DNA of 64,000 bases, from assembly GCF_001026695.1 (NCBI RefSeq), contig NZ_LDNB01000006.1, positions 165,926-229,925 on the forward strand, in the 5' to 3' direction. Below, in pieces: positions 24,618 to 33,622 of this stretch (position 1 is its first letter; the number at the start of each line of letters is the position of its first letter). The translations under genes were made by a program, and so were the position numbers. The stretch comes from Neobacillus vireti (lineage in GTDB: Bacteria > Bacillota > Bacilli > Bacillales > Cytobacillaceae). The notes under the pieces are model-generated. The model had not been told where the DNA came from. It was given only the letters and a program-made list of their open reading frames with translations, and did not search any database.

Positions 24618-25510
24618 CTGTAATCGAGTGTCGTGGACTGACGAAAGTATATGGCGGGGCAAAAGCATTAAACAATCTTAGCTGCAAAATTGAAGAAAAT
24701 AAAATTACTGGACTCATCGGGCGGAATGGTGCTGGGAAAACAACCTTGCTAAAAATCATTGCCGGTTATTTGAAGGAAACTTCTGGGGAACTGAACGTTT
24801 TTTCCGAAAATCCGTTTAACAACCTGCTGGTTTCGGCGAATGTGATTTTTATTCATGACCAAATGAATCTGCCGACTTCCTTAAATCTTAAGGAAATATT
24901 GGATACAGCAGCGAGTTTTTATGAAAAATGGGACCATGATTTGGCGAACCGACTCTTAGAGTATTTCTCCCTCAACCCATTGCAGCATCATAACGGATTA
25001 TCTAAGGGAATGAAAAGCACGTTTAACGCCATTTTAGGATTGGCTGCCCGAGTCCCGCTAACTCTTTTTGATGAACCGACATCCGGGATGGATGCAGCGG
25101 TCCGAAAGGATTTTTACCGTGCTTTACTTAAGGACTATCTTGCCCACCCAAGAACCATCATTATTTCGAGTCATCACTTGAATGAAATTGAGGATTTGCT
25201 AGAAGACATTCTGCTTATGAAAGATGGGAAAGAACTGCTGCATTTGCCGGTAGCCGACTTGAAAGAATGGGCGATTGGATTGCAGGGAAAGACTTCTGTG
25301 ATTAACGAATGGACCAGGAACAAAGAGGTTATCTATACAAAAAGCATCGGCCTAGACCAGTCGTATGTTGCCGTAAGGAATGATTTTTCCGAAGTAGAAT
25401 GGCAAAAAGCCCGTGTCGCCGGACTCGAACTTACGCCGGTTACTTCGAGTGACCTTTGTGTCTATTTAACTAGCAAAACGAAAGGGGGAATTGATGATGT
25501 CTTTAACTAG
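24614..25510 (+). CDS. ABC transporter ATP-binding protein (YtrB-like)
   Basis: This 298-residue ATPase has Walker A 'GRNGAGKTT' (about 36-44), a degenerate signature 'LSKGMKSTFN' (about 133), Walker B 'LTLFDEPTSGMD' and H-loop 'IISSHHLNEIE'. The signature LSKGM is usual in YtrB/BcrA-like export ATPases. It works with the permease encoded next. Substrate is unknown; members of this class are often induced by cell-wall antibiotics. Overlaps the permease start by 17 bases. Confidence 0.85.
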   Translation: MTVIECRGLTKVYGGAKALNNLSCKIEENKITGLIGRNGAGKTTLLKIIAGYLKETSGELNVFSENPFNNLLVSANVIFIHDQMNLPTSLNLKEILDTAASFYEKWDHDLANRLLEYFSLNPLQHHNGLSKGMKSTFNAILGLAARVPLTLFDEPTSGMDAAVRKDFYRALLKDYLAHPRTIIISSHHLNEIEDLLEDILLMKDGKELLHLPVADLKEWAIGLQGKTSVINEWTRNKEVIYTKSIGLDQSYVAVRNDFSEVEWQKARVAGLELTPVTSSDLCVYLTSKTKGGIDDVFN

Positions 25511-26246
25511 TGTTCGACTGACAGACGTTGTAAAAAAGCAGTATCTTTATAAGATGAAGGCTTACAGCCAGGTTTTCATGTCGCTGATTTTCATTCAATT
25601 GTTAGCTGTCCTTTTTTCCATGAATGGTGTCGGGGGGATGGGTTCAAGTGATGGAAATATGCAAATAGAAATCAAATATTTCTCCGCTGTATTGGTGGTG
25701 GTCTTTACAATGCTGTGGGGGTTTATTACCGCCATCATCATCACAACGAAGGCGTATCGCAATGATGACTTCGTCTTTGTTACCAATCGAACCAGCAGTA
25801 ATTTGTCTAATATAGTATTTTTATTAACCGCAAGTATCATTGGCGGAATTACATCGATGTTATCTACGTATTTAATCAAAGTGATTGTTTATTATTTTTT
25901 TAGTGACGTATCTCTAAAAAGCACGTCAGTCCTGGCGGCTCCAAACGAGTTTTTCTTAGGCTCGTTCTCTACTTCTCTCTACATCTTCCTATTTTGTGCG
26001 CTCGGTTATTTATTTGGAACATTAGTCCAGATTAATAAAGCATTTGCAGTTTTGATACCAGCAGCTTTTTTCGGGGGATTAATTATTGATGGACTTAGAG
26101 GAAATGAAGGAGTCATCGCAAAGGGATTTAATTTTTTCTTTATGGAACCATCATTAACAGTGTTTATTATAAAAGTCATTGTTACGGCGGGCCTGCTTAT
26201 TTCTGGAACCTTTGCGTTATCGAATAGAATGGAGGTCCGGTCATAA
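25494..26246 (+). CDS. ABC transporter permease
   Basis: This 250-residue protein has about six hydrophobic segments and no soluble domain, like the membrane partner of ABC-2 type exporters. AAAGGGGG precedes the double ATG at 25494-25499, inside the end of the ATPase gene. It ends with a one-base overlap to the next gene (TAATG). Substrate unknown. Confidence 0.75.
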   Translation: MMSLTSVRLTDVVKKQYLYKMKAYSQVFMSLIFIQLLAVLFSMNGVGGMGSSDGNMQIEIKYFSAVLVVVFTMLWGFITAIIITTKAYRNDDFVFVTNRTSSNLSNIVFLLTASIIGGITSMLSTYLIKVIVYYFFSDVSLKSTSVLAAPNEFFLGSFSTSLYIFLFCALGYLFGTLVQINKAFAVLIPAAFFGGLIIDGLRGNEGVIAKGFNFFFMEPSLTVFIIKVIVTAGLLISGTFALSNRMEVRS

Positions 26247-26965
26247 TGGGGATGCTAACAACTCTTATTGCTTTAATGATAATTATCGGTATTGTGGCTT
26301 TTTCGGCAAAAGCGATGAAAAGAACAATCAATCGGAAAGGAAAAATCTCATACAGTCATCGTGTTCTGTGGATCTTCAGCGGATATGTAGCGGTCCTTTT
26401 GATTTGTGTTGTGTTGGCAGCTGTTCATCCCGCTAAAATAGTGGAAGGGCTGGAAAAGGTGGATAGCGAGGAATTGGAACGTGAAGGCTTAAACTTATAT
26501 GAGGCAGTAAAGGAGGGGAAAATCAATCAGGTTGACAATAAATGGATCCGTAAACAATGGCAATTTACTGTAACAGGGGAACAGCTTGCAATCGCTTTTG
26601 ATAATGATGAATACCAAAATATTTCCATCGTAGTCGAGCGGAAACAGACCAATGATGGCACGCTTGAAGCTGTATTTTATAAAACAAGTTCAAGTGTGGA
26701 TGGGATGGAAATATCTGATTTAGCAAATCCCCCTGGCTTGACACTAACGGGGGACAGTTTAACAATCAAGAATCCAAAGGCAAGTAACCTGGCCTTCACA
26801 GAATTTTCAAGCCCATTTTCGGTCAGTCAGTTTACAGGAGAGGCATCCTTATTCGACCATAATACCGACATTATGCATGGACAAAGTATTCTCTACCTGC
26901 GCATCCCGAAAGACCTTGAACTGCATGACCAATCGAATCAAGACATTCAATTTGTTGAGCAGTAA
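26246..26965 (+). CDS. Two-helix membrane protein with extracellular domain, unknown
   Basis: This 239-residue protein has two N-terminal hydrophobic segments (about 4-22 and 43-62) and a roughly 175-residue, mostly beta-type polar domain predicted outside the cell. It is the last gene of the GntR-ABC operon and overlaps the permease stop by one base, so it probably assists or senses for that transporter. I do not recognise the family. Confidence 0.65.
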   Translation: MGMLTTLIALMIIIGIVAFSAKAMKRTINRKGKISYSHRVLWIFSGYVAVLLICVVLAAVHPAKIVEGLEKVDSEELEREGLNLYEAVKEGKINQVDNKWIRKQWQFTVTGEQLAIAFDNDEYQNISIVVERKQTNDGTLEAVFYKTSSSVDGMEISDLANPPGLTLTGDSLTIKNPKASNLAFTEFSSPFSVSQFTGEASLFDHNTDIMHGQSILYLRIPKDLELHDQSNQDIQFVEQ

Positions 26966-26997
26966 AGAGGAAACAGGTACTCCTGTTTCCTCTTTAC
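26962..26997. terminator. Terminator-like hairpin at the end of the GntR-ABC operon
   Basis: GTAAAGAGGAAACAGG and CCTGTTTCCTCTTTAC form a perfect 16-bp stem with a 4-base loop. The stop codon of the last gene is part of the stem. There is no long T-run. Confidence 0.65.
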
Positions 26998-27029
26998 ATA
27001 CCTATTAAACCACTAAAAACAGACGGTTT

Positions 27030-28091
27030 TTAAGCAATAAAGTACGCAGCGATTGATAGAATGACTGATGTAATCAACATCGCAATTAACGGTCTAGCAG
27101 CTTTGGTCCGGAGATCGCGCAAGCTTACATTCAAACCAAGGCCGACCATAGCGGTGGTTAAAATAAAGGTTGTTGCGTTTGCAATCCCATCCATGGCCGC
27201 CTTTGAAACCGGAATCGATTTGCCAAGAACATAACTTCCAAACAAGCTCATCAATATAAAACCAATCAGAAACCATGGGAATTCAATTTTCGTATCCCCG
27301 GCCTTTCCGGCACTTTTTCTTTTTACCCAATACATTAAAATAAAGCATAATGGCACAAGCAGCAGCACCCGGCCTAATTTGGCCAGTAAGGCAATTGCTA
27401 ACCCATCCGGACCAGCTGGAGCACCGGCTAAAGCAACATGGGCAATTTCGTGAAGACTGATCCCGCTCCAAATTCCATAATCAATCGCTGATAACGGAAG
27501 AAACGGGCGCAGGATGGTATACGTAATCGAAAAAACTGTCCCAACTAACGCAATAATTCCTACACCAATAGCAGTATCTTCATCCTTTGCTTTGATGATT
27601 GGCGAAACGGCTGCAATCGCCGCTGCCCCGCATACACCTGTACCGACTCCCAGAAGCATAACGAGGGAAGATTCGGCTTTCAGCAATTTTCCCAGCCAAA
27701 CGGTAAATAATATTGCAAAAGCGATGACACCAACATCCCGTGCAAGCAGTCCCAGTCCTTGATGGAGCACAATATCGATATTAAGTTTTAAACCGTATAA
27801 AATAATTGCAAAACGTAAAAAACGTTTCGAGGAAAATTGGATCCCGGCGCGGATTTTTTCCGGATAACCGAGAAATTGCCGATACATAACCGCAATCACA
27901 ATAGCACAAGCGAGCGGGCCAACACGATCAAAGCCAGGGACTTTTGATAAAACATATCCGATTGCCGCGATCACAACGGTAAACGCGATTCCTGATAACC
28001 ATAATCCTGCGGAAGGCTTTGGTTCGGGCCTTTTTTGCGGCTGTTCAGCCTGTTCATTCAAAGATAAAGTTCTAGCACTTTGGCTCCCCAT
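27030..28091 (-). CDS. YeiH-family membrane protein (putative sulfate/anion exporter family)
   Basis: This 353-residue protein with about ten membrane segments belongs to the YeiH/UPF0324 family: 'RQFLGYPEKIRAGIQFSSKRFLR' (in parts), 'GVGTGVCGAAAIAAVSPIIKAK' (in parts), and 'WSGISLHEIAHVALAG' are family signatures. The family has been annotated as sulfate exporter-like; the true substrate is unproven. It is divergent from a LysR regulator, the same pairing as yeiH-yeiE in E. coli. GAGGTGATTTGA precedes the ATG. Confidence 0.82.
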   Translation of the reverse strand: MGSQSARTLSLNEQAEQPQKRPEPKPSAGLWLSGIAFTVVIAAIGYVLSKVPGFDRVGPLACAIVIAVMYRQFLGYPEKIRAGIQFSSKRFLRFAIILYGLKLNIDIVLHQGLGLLARDVGVIAFAILFTVWLGKLLKAESSLVMLLGVGTGVCGAAAIAAVSPIIKAKDEDTAIGVGIIALVGTVFSITYTILRPFLPLSAIDYGIWSGISLHEIAHVALAGAPAGPDGLAIALLAKLGRVLLLVPLCFILMYWVKRKSAGKAGDTKIEFPWFLIGFILMSLFGSYVLGKSIPVSKAAMDGIANATTFILTTAMVGLGLNVSLRDLRTKAARPLIAMLITSVILSIAAYFIA

Positions 28092-28193
28092 TCAAATCAC
28101 CTCAGTTATTTTTCTATCCTCAGCATACTCCTGTTTTATACATAAGGAAAATAAAGATATATAATAGGGATGATAAGTAAATTTATATAAATG

Positions 28194-28286
28194 AGAAAAA
28201 CGCAAGCGCCAATTTAGCGAACTACTAGTCAATGGGCTGCTTGCGCTAGACAATTCTCATAGTCGAATTAATATAAATTCCGATGC
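28194..28286. repeat. GCGCAAGCGCC-family repeat, short copy
   Basis: Contains CGCAAGCGCC and ends GCTAGACAATTCTCAT...AATATAAATTC; the end is shared with the longer copy at 50436. It occupies most of the yeiH-lysR intergenic region and may move the regulator's promoter. Confidence 0.6.
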
Positions 28287-28312
28287 TACAAAAAACGTTA
28301 AGGAGCAAAACG

Positions 28313-29194
28313 ATGGATCAGCATTTAGCGGTATTTGTAAAGGTTGTTGAAAAGGAGAATTTTTCGAAAGCGGCGGAGGAACTGCATATGACGCAGCCTG
28401 CGGTCAGCCAGTATATTAGAACCTTAGAAGAATCCATCGGCACGAGGCTGCTAGAGAGGAGCAATAAATATGTGCGCCTCAATCAGGCCGGGGAGATTGT
28501 TTACCATCACGCAAAAGAAATTCTAGCACTTTATACAAAAATGCAGTCACTGGTCGATGACCTGACCAATAAGGCGAGCGGACCGCTTGCGATTGGCGCG
28601 AGCTATACATTTGGTGAATATATCCTGCCGCATATTATTGCTAGAATGCAACGGGAATACCCTCAGATCAGTCCGTCCATCAAAATCCAAAATACAAAGG
28701 AAATCATTGAGCTGGTGAAAATGCATCAACTAGATATTGGAATCATTGAAGGATTTTTTAAAGAGGATACGTTAAATTCAGAAGTCGTATCTGAAGATAA
28801 TATGCTTATTGTTGCGCCGCTTGGACATCATTTATTGACTGAGAAATGGGAAAAAAGGATGTCTGATTTAGCGGAAGAAACATGGATTCTACGAGAAGAG
28901 GGCTCCGGCACAAGGGAGGCTGCTGAAAATCTGTTTCGGATGTCTGAGTTTACTCCGAAAAAAATCTTGGAATTCGGAAGCACACAGCTGATTAAGGAAT
29001 CGGTTGAAGCGGGGCTTGGAATCAGCTTATTGTCTCAGTGGGCAATCGAGAAGGAAATAACCAATGGCTATATGGGAAAGATTGATGTCCAGGGACTGCC
29101 ATTTAAACGGAATTTTTCAATCCTAACGCATACCTCCTATCAGACAAAAGCATTGAAGACATTTATCGGATCATTAAGAGGATACCTAGCTTGA
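28313..29194 (+). CDS. LysR-family regulator
   Basis: This 293-residue protein has an N-terminal winged helix-turn-helix (about 1-60, 'NFSKAAEELHMTQPAVSQYIRTLEE') and an effector-binding domain (about 90-290). It is divergent from the YeiH gene and probably controls it, as YeiE is linked to YeiH in enterobacteria. ATG 28313 follows AAGGAG by 7 bases; the upstream start at 28283 lies in the repeat. Ligand unknown. Confidence 0.87.
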   Translation: MDQHLAVFVKVVEKENFSKAAEELHMTQPAVSQYIRTLEESIGTRLLERSNKYVRLNQAGEIVYHHAKEILALYTKMQSLVDDLTNKASGPLAIGASYTFGEYILPHIIARMQREYPQISPSIKIQNTKEIIELVKMHQLDIGIIEGFFKEDTLNSEVVSEDNMLIVAPLGHHLLTEKWEKRMSDLAEETWILREEGSGTREAAENLFRMSEFTPKKILEFGSTQLIKESVEAGLGISLLSQWAIEKEITNGYMGKIDVQGLPFKRNFSILTHTSYQTKALKTFIGSLRGYLA

Positions 29195-29332
29195 TGGGAA
29201 ATTAAAGCACTGCATATTAGAATATCTACACATTCAATACCAATTGGCTCATTCGCTGTATCCTCATTGTGCAAAGCTGTGAATCATACAATTTATAAAA
29301 CAATCTCCCTGAAGGATTTGATGTTTTGTCTA

Positions 29333-29360
29333 GTGACAGCAAGGGGAAGTGTTATATAAT
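29333..29360 (+). promoter_or_regulatory. SigA promoter of the M20 amidase gene
   Basis: GTGACA (29333-29338), 16-base spacer, perfect TATAAT (29355-29360). It gives a leader of about 170 bases before the ATG. Confidence 0.6.
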
Positions 29361-29406
29361 TAAGATGACTGAATATTTTTAAAAATGTTATCATAAGATG
29401 ATTGCG

Positions 29407-29446
29407 GGAACGGGACGGCTTACGAAAGAAGAGTCGTAACCGTTCC
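29407..29446 (+). other. Bulged hairpin in the leader of the M20 amidase gene
   Basis: GGAACGG (29407-29413) pairs with CCGTTCC (29440-29446), and TTACGA (29420-29425) pairs with TCGTAA (29434-29439) around AAGAAGAG; GACGGC is a 6-base one-sided bulge. There is no U tract, so it is not a terminator. It may be a regulatory RNA element; I cannot match it to a known riboswitch. Confidence 0.45.
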
Positions 29447-29539
29447 TGACAAACTGAATTTCTGCTTTTCAACTCCATGAGATTTATTAACACACATAGA
29501 AACGTTCTTAATCTCATTTTTAAAAGGGAGTGTTTAATC

Positions 29540-30772
29540 ATGCAAAAACAAAAGCTATTGATTAACGGAGAAAGACTGAAGCAGACACTGGAGCAATTTG
29601 CCGATTTTGGCCGAACAGAAAACAATGGGGTCACCCGGTTATCATTATCAGAACAGGATTACAAGGTAAGGGATTACTTCCGTTCCTGTTGCGAGGAATT
29701 AGGAATGGCGGTCACGGTCGATGATATGGGCTGCATGTATGCCACCCTTGAGGGCAGTGAAAATAAACCTCCAATCCTGATTGGATCCCACCTGGATACG
29801 GTAAAAAAAGGCGGCCGCTTTGATGGGGTGCTAGGTGTCGTGACTGGCCTGGAAGTGGTTAGAACGCTAGTGGAAAATAATATCAAGCCGCGGATTCCAA
29901 TTACGATTGTGAATTTTACTAATGAAGAAGGCGCAAGATTCGAACCTTCGATGATGGCATCAGGTGTTCTCTCAGGGAAATTTGATAAGTCTGTTATGTT
30001 GAAAAAGAAAGATGCTGAAGGAATTACCTTTGAGGAAGCCCTTCAAGCAAGCGGGTACGCAGGGGATATTGAAAACCGTCTGAAAGAAGCGACCGCCTTC
30101 TTGGAATTACATATTGAACAAGGGCCCATTTTAGAAAATGTTGCGCTTTCTATAGGTGTCGTCGAATGTGTCGTCGGGATGGCGTGCTTTGAGATTGAAG
30201 TAACCGGGGAATCGGACCATGCCGGTACAACCCCAATGAACATGCGAAAAGATGCTCTGTTTGCAACTAATAACTTAATCAATGAAATCCGCCAACGCTT
30301 AAGTGCGTTAGATGAAGAATTGGTCTTCACTATCGGCCGAGTGAATGTGTATCCGAGTATCCATACTGTCATTCCTAATAAGGTAATCTTTTCGCTAGAG
30401 GCGCGGCATAAGGATCCGGAAATCGTCAGCACTTATAAGGATTTTGTTCAAGGTCTGCCACATTTAGGAGTCAATGAGGGCTGTGAGGTTAAAGTGACCA
30501 AATTATGGGAGCGGGATACCGTTTGGTTCGAACCGGACATCTGCAATCTGCTTGAAGAATCGGCACAATCGCTGGGCTATTCCAATCGACGGATGGTCAG
30601 CGGTGCCGGCCATGATGCGCAATTCATTGCAAGCTTCGTTCCAACGGCAATGCTGTTTGTGCCAAGTATCAATGGAAAAAGCCATTGTGAAGAAGAGCTA
30701 ACGACGTGGGAAGATTGTGAAAAGGGTGTAAATGTTGTTTTAGATACAGTGCTGACATTGTTGGCAAAATAG
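29540..30772 (+). CDS. M20-family hydantoinase/carbamoylase-type amidohydrolase
   Basis: This 410-residue zinc amidase matches the N-carbamoyl-L-amino-acid hydrolase / allantoate amidohydrolase group. Metal ligands are visible in 'GSHLDTVKKGGRFDGVLG' (His, Asp), 'TNEEGARFEPSMMASG' (Glu pair), 'ELHIEQGPILE' (His) and the C-terminal 'SGAGHDAQFIA' (His). The dimerisation domain carries 'ESDHAGTTPM' (about 225). It likely hydrolyses a carbamoyl or ureido compound to release ammonia; exact substrate cannot be decided. GGGAGTG precedes ATG 29540. It ends at a strong terminator. Confidence 0.85.
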   Translation: MQKQKLLINGERLKQTLEQFADFGRTENNGVTRLSLSEQDYKVRDYFRSCCEELGMAVTVDDMGCMYATLEGSENKPPILIGSHLDTVKKGGRFDGVLGVVTGLEVVRTLVENNIKPRIPITIVNFTNEEGARFEPSMMASGVLSGKFDKSVMLKKKDAEGITFEEALQASGYAGDIENRLKEATAFLELHIEQGPILENVALSIGVVECVVGMACFEIEVTGESDHAGTTPMNMRKDALFATNNLINEIRQRLSALDEELVFTIGRVNVYPSIHTVIPNKVIFSLEARHKDPEIVSTYKDFVQGLPHLGVNEGCEVKVTKLWERDTVWFEPDICNLLEESAQSLGYSNRRMVSGAGHDAQFIASFVPTAMLFVPSINGKSHCEEELTTWEDCEKGVNVVLDTVLTLLAK

Positions 30773-30782
30773 GTAAACATGC

Positions 30783-30821
30783 AAAAAAAGACTCTTTCGC
30801 TTAAGGAAGAGTCTTTTTTTT
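30783..30821. terminator. Bidirectional terminator
   Basis: AAAAAAAGACTCTT pairs with AAGAGTCTTTTTTT around a 10-base loop, serving the M20 gene and the convergent dsbA-like gene. Confidence 0.85.
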
Positions 30822-30832
30822 ATGACTTTTTT

Positions 30833-31753
30833 CTACTTTTTTTCGAGATAAGTTTCTCCAAGAATTTCATTCAGTTCGTAATCGTCAGATGAAATCCCTG
30901 CCTCAATAAATGAGCTGACCTGATTTTGTTCAAGATCATACAGGACTTCGATTTCTTTTGAGAATAATAGACCTTCTTTTTCAAGGAGGTTTTTAAGTGA
31001 AGAAGGTGTCTGTGCTTGTAAAGAGTCAGTTGTTCCTAATATTTGTTCAAGGCCCTTCACGTAGTATTCTAGTGGACGTGAACCTACGATTTTGACGCCT
31101 TTGTTTTCTTCGTTTACCATTATGATGGTTGGGAAGCCGCGTACACCAAGGCTCCTGGCTAGGGCAAAGTCTTGATTTAATAGTTCGTGTCCTTTAGGGA
31201 GTTCTGCTTCTTTCACAATTGTTTCTCCATCTAACCCCAATTGGTTTACGATGTTAATCAATACCTGTTCATCAGCAATATTTTCATTGAAGGCAAAAAC
31301 AGCTTCTCTTGCACGCCGTAAAAAAGTTCTCGCCAGCTGCTCATCCTGTTGCTGAACGATTTTATACACACGGGATGGGATGAACGAAGAATGAACGGGA
31401 TTGTCATGCCATAAGGAACCGTCAATTGGCATTCGCGAGTACTCGCCAACTTCTCTCCAGTGACCTGCAACATCTGCCGGACTGCCAATACCATTGGCTA
31501 CGTCAGCAAAGCCGTCCCAGCTTTCTAATAATCCCCCCATCACTGTATGCAAATCAAAATATTGTCCATACTGCTCTTCAAACTTGCGCAATACTGGCTC
31601 CAGTGCCCAGCAGTGAGAGCAGATTGGGTCCGTTACATAATAAAGTGTGATCTTCTTTTGGGGTTGGTTCAAATCGATTGTCTCAAATGTCTCATCGCCT
31701 GCTTCACCGCAAACGCCTGTTTCTAAGTCGCAAACCATTTTGTTGTTCGTCAT
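30833..31753 (-). CDS. DsbA-family (FrnE/SpxH-like) thiol oxidoreductase
   Basis: This 306-residue cytosolic protein has a DsbA/FrnE domain with the redox motif CSHC in 'TDPICSHCWALEPVL' (about 42-56), the long alpha-helical insertion with 'HSSFIPSRVYKIV', and the cis-Pro loop 'GVRGFPTIIM' (about 207). A C-terminal extension (about 245-306) is helical. 'CWALEP' recalls the ClpXP adaptor YjbH/SpxH, but the active CxxC and length favour a FrnE-type oxidoreductase. It has no signal peptide. It follows an HxlR regulator by 21 bases in one operon. Confidence 0.8.
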   Translation of the reverse strand: MTNNKMVCDLETGVCGEAGDETFETIDLNQPQKKITLYYVTDPICSHCWALEPVLRKFEEQYGQYFDLHTVMGGLLESWDGFADVANGIGSPADVAGHWREVGEYSRMPIDGSLWHDNPVHSSFIPSRVYKIVQQQDEQLARTFLRRAREAVFAFNENIADEQVLINIVNQLGLDGETIVKEAELPKGHELLNQDFALARSLGVRGFPTIIMVNEENKGVKIVGSRPLEYYVKGLEQILGTTDSLQAQTPSSLKNLLEKEGLLFSKEIEVLYDLEQNQVSSFIEAGISSDDYELNEILGETYLEKK

Positions 31754-31774
31754 GTAAGTCTCCTCTTTCCTTTT

Positions 31775-32086
31775 CTAATTTTTGTATTGCAATGCCCATT
31801 TCTGAATCGATTCCAGTGCCGCTGTTAAGGATTGGCCCTTTTCAGTTAATTCATACGAAATAATAACTGGGGATCCAGTGACCACCTTTTTTTCAATTAA
31901 TCCGTACTCGCCAAGCTCTGTTAGCTTTAATGAAAGGGCTCTTGGCGTAATATCCGGAAGGTCACGTTTCATTTCGGAAAAATGGGCTTTTCCATTGGGA
32001 CAAAGTGAGAGGTAATGGATGATGAGGCCATTCCACTTTTTGCCTAATATTTCAAATGAGTATTGTAGATAGGGGCAAATTTCCAA
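31775..32086 (-). CDS. HxlR-family regulator with N-terminal Cys
   Basis: This 103-residue winged-helix protein matches HxlR family throughout ('CPYLQYSFEILGKKWNGLIIHYL', 'DITPRALSLKLTELGEYGLIEK' in parts). The single conserved Cys4 in 'MEICPY' corresponds to the redox-sensing Cys of YodB/CatR-type members, suggesting control by thiol stress, which fits the DsbA-like gene next to it. Start is a TTG with GGGAGGT 8 bases upstream. It probably binds the palindromes at 32120-32156. Confidence 0.87.
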   Translation of the reverse strand: MEICPYLQYSFEILGKKWNGLIIHYLSLCPNGKAHFSEMKRDLPDITPRALSLKLTELGEYGLIEKKVVTGSPVIISYELTEKGQSLTAALESIQKWALQYKN

Positions 32087-32119
32087 TATAACAACCTCCC
32101 TTATAAACTTAAGTATATA

Positions 32120-32156
32120 TGATATAAAAAATATATCAAGTATAAAAATTATACTT
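32120..32156. promoter_or_regulatory. Two overlapping palindromes, candidate HxlR operators
   Basis: TGATATA-N5-TATATCA (32120-32138) and AAGTATA-N5-TATACTT (32138-32156) share one base and have identical geometry. They lie 34 bases upstream of the HxlR gene and 30 bases before the divergent sigma-54 promoter. Confidence 0.55.
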
Positions 32157-32186
32157 AATTTTCATGGAGTTTTTTCAATTATTTAT

Positions 32187-32203
32187 TGGCACGAATCTTG
32201 CAT
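32187..32203 (+). promoter_or_regulatory. Sigma-54 (-24/-12) promoter of atoDA
   Basis: TTGGCACGAATCTTGCATT (32186-32204) matches the sigma-54 consensus (YTGGCACGRNNNTTGCW) at all key positions; the GG and GC pairs are 12 bases apart. Transcription should start near 32213. Confidence 0.88.
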
Positions 32204-32259
32204 TATAAATAAGTGTGAGGACGATTAACTACACTTATTTTTTCAGGAGGTGCTTTTAA

Positions 32260-32922
32260 GTGGATAAAATGATTTCAATGGAGGAAGTTTCAACGCTTTT
32301 TACAGATGGTATGACGATTATGGCAGGGGGCTTTATGGGGGTTGGTACGCCACAGGAACTGGTATCTGCGATGCTGGAAGCCAATGTGAGGGATATTACC
32401 CTGATCGCAAATGACACCGCTTTCATAGAAACTGGTGTCGGGCCGTTAATTGTAAACAGACGAGTTAAAAAAGTAATTGCCTCCCACATCGGGACAAACC
32501 CGGAAACAGGCAGACAAATGATTGCTGGTGAATTGGAAGTGGAATTGGTTCCCCAAGGTACATTGGCTGAACGTGTCCGGGCTGGCGGGTCTGGACTTGG
32601 CGGAGTATTGACGCCAACGGGTGTTGGAACTGTTGTCGAAGAAGGCAAAGAAAAGATCACTGTCGACGGGCGCGAATACCTGCTTGAAAAACCGCTTCGT
32701 GCTGAAGTTGCCCTTCTAAAAGCATATAAAGCAGACAAAGCCGGAAATTTAATCTATCACCGCTCCGCTCGGAACTTTAACCCATTAATGGCTTTGGCAG
32801 CAGACACGGTCATTGTTCAAGTAGAGCAAATCGTCGAAATCGGGGATATTGACCCGGATGAGGTCATGACTCCGGGCATCCTCGTCGATAAAATTTTTGT
32901 GCAGGGAGGTTATCAATCATGA
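32260..32922 (+). CDS. atoD: Acetoacetate/acetate CoA-transferase subunit alpha
   Basis: This 220-residue protein matches AtoD-type CoA-transferase alpha subunits over its whole length ('[16 protein letters not shown]', '[18 protein letters not shown]', '[20 protein letters not shown]', '[17 protein letters not shown]'). With AtoA it moves CoA between acetyl-CoA and short-chain 3-oxo acids such as acetoacetate. TTCAGGAGGTG precedes the GTG start. It lies behind a sigma-54 promoter and overlaps atoA by 4 bases. Similarity is greater to AtoD than to B. subtilis ScoA. Confidence 0.92.
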   Translation: MDKMISMEEVSTLFTDGMTIMAGGFMGVGTPQELVSAMLEANVRDITLIANDTAFIETGVGPLIVNRRVKKVIASHIGTNPETGRQMIAGELEVELVPQGTLAERVRAGGSGLGGVLTPTGVGTVVEEGKEKITVDGREYLLEKPLRAEVALLKAYKADKAGNLIYHRSARNFNPLMALAADTVIVQVEQIVEIGDIDPDEVMTPGILVDKIFVQGGYQS

Positions 32923-33569
32923 TTAGTACATTAATAAATCCAAAACAAATCATCGCCGCTCGTGTTGCGAAGGAATTAAGGGACGGGGATGTAGTGAACT
33001 TAGGGATCGGTTTGCCAACAATGGTGCCGAACTTCCTTCCGGAGGATGTCAATGTTATCCTTCAATCGGAAAACGGCTACATCGGCCTTGGGCCTTTAGA
33101 AGGGGAGATTGATCCCGATTTGGTCAATGCGGGTGGACAGCCTTCAAGTATTCTTCCGGGCGGTGCCTTTTTTGATAGTCTATTTTCGTTCGAATTAATC
33201 CGCGGCGGGCATGTGGATGTCACTGTTCTGGGCGGATTAGAAGTAGACGCAAACGGCAACCTCGCCAACTGGATGGTTCCTGGAAAAATGGTGCCGGGTA
33301 TGGGCGGTGCAATGGATTTGGTTACCGGAGCCAAGAAAGTTATTGTCGCGATGGAACATATGGCGAAAAACGGGTCGTCCAAAATCCTTCAACAATGTCG
33401 TCTGCCCCTTACAGGAAAAGGCGTTGTCGATATGATCGTAACAGAATTAGCCGTTTTTCGTGTGACAGAAGCAGGATTGGTACTGGAAGAACTCCAAGAA
33501 GGTGTCGACCTAGAGACTGTGAAAGAAAAAACAGAGGCATCGTTTACTGTTAATCCAGCATTAGCATAG
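32919..33569 (+). CDS. atoA: Acetoacetate/acetate CoA-transferase subunit beta
   Basis: This 216-residue protein is the partner beta subunit. The catalytic glutamate, which forms the CoA thioester, is in '[12 protein letters not shown]' (about residue 51), and '[30 protein letters not shown]' (in parts) and '[11 protein letters not shown]' are family signatures. It overlaps atoD by 4 bases (ATGA), so the two are made together. A phased 21-bp repeat array separates it from the thiolase. Confidence 0.93.
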   Translation: MISTLINPKQIIAARVAKELRDGDVVNLGIGLPTMVPNFLPEDVNVILQSENGYIGLGPLEGEIDPDLVNAGGQPSSILPGGAFFDSLFSFELIRGGHVDVTVLGGLEVDANGNLANWMVPGKMVPGMGGAMDLVTGAKKVIVAMEHMAKNGSSKILQQCRLPLTGKGVVDMIVTELAVFRVTEAGLVLEELQEGVDLETVKEKTEASFTVNPALA

Positions 33570-33622
33570 CTTCACGATAAATGTTCAAGGATCTGAGTAA
33601 TATTTTTACCCGAAATAAATGG

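Noticed and set aside
32256..32738. 160-residue minus-strand frame opposite atoD
   Set aside because: Antisense shadow of a certain gene, with Ser/Thr/Pro-rich composition and no ribosome-binding site.
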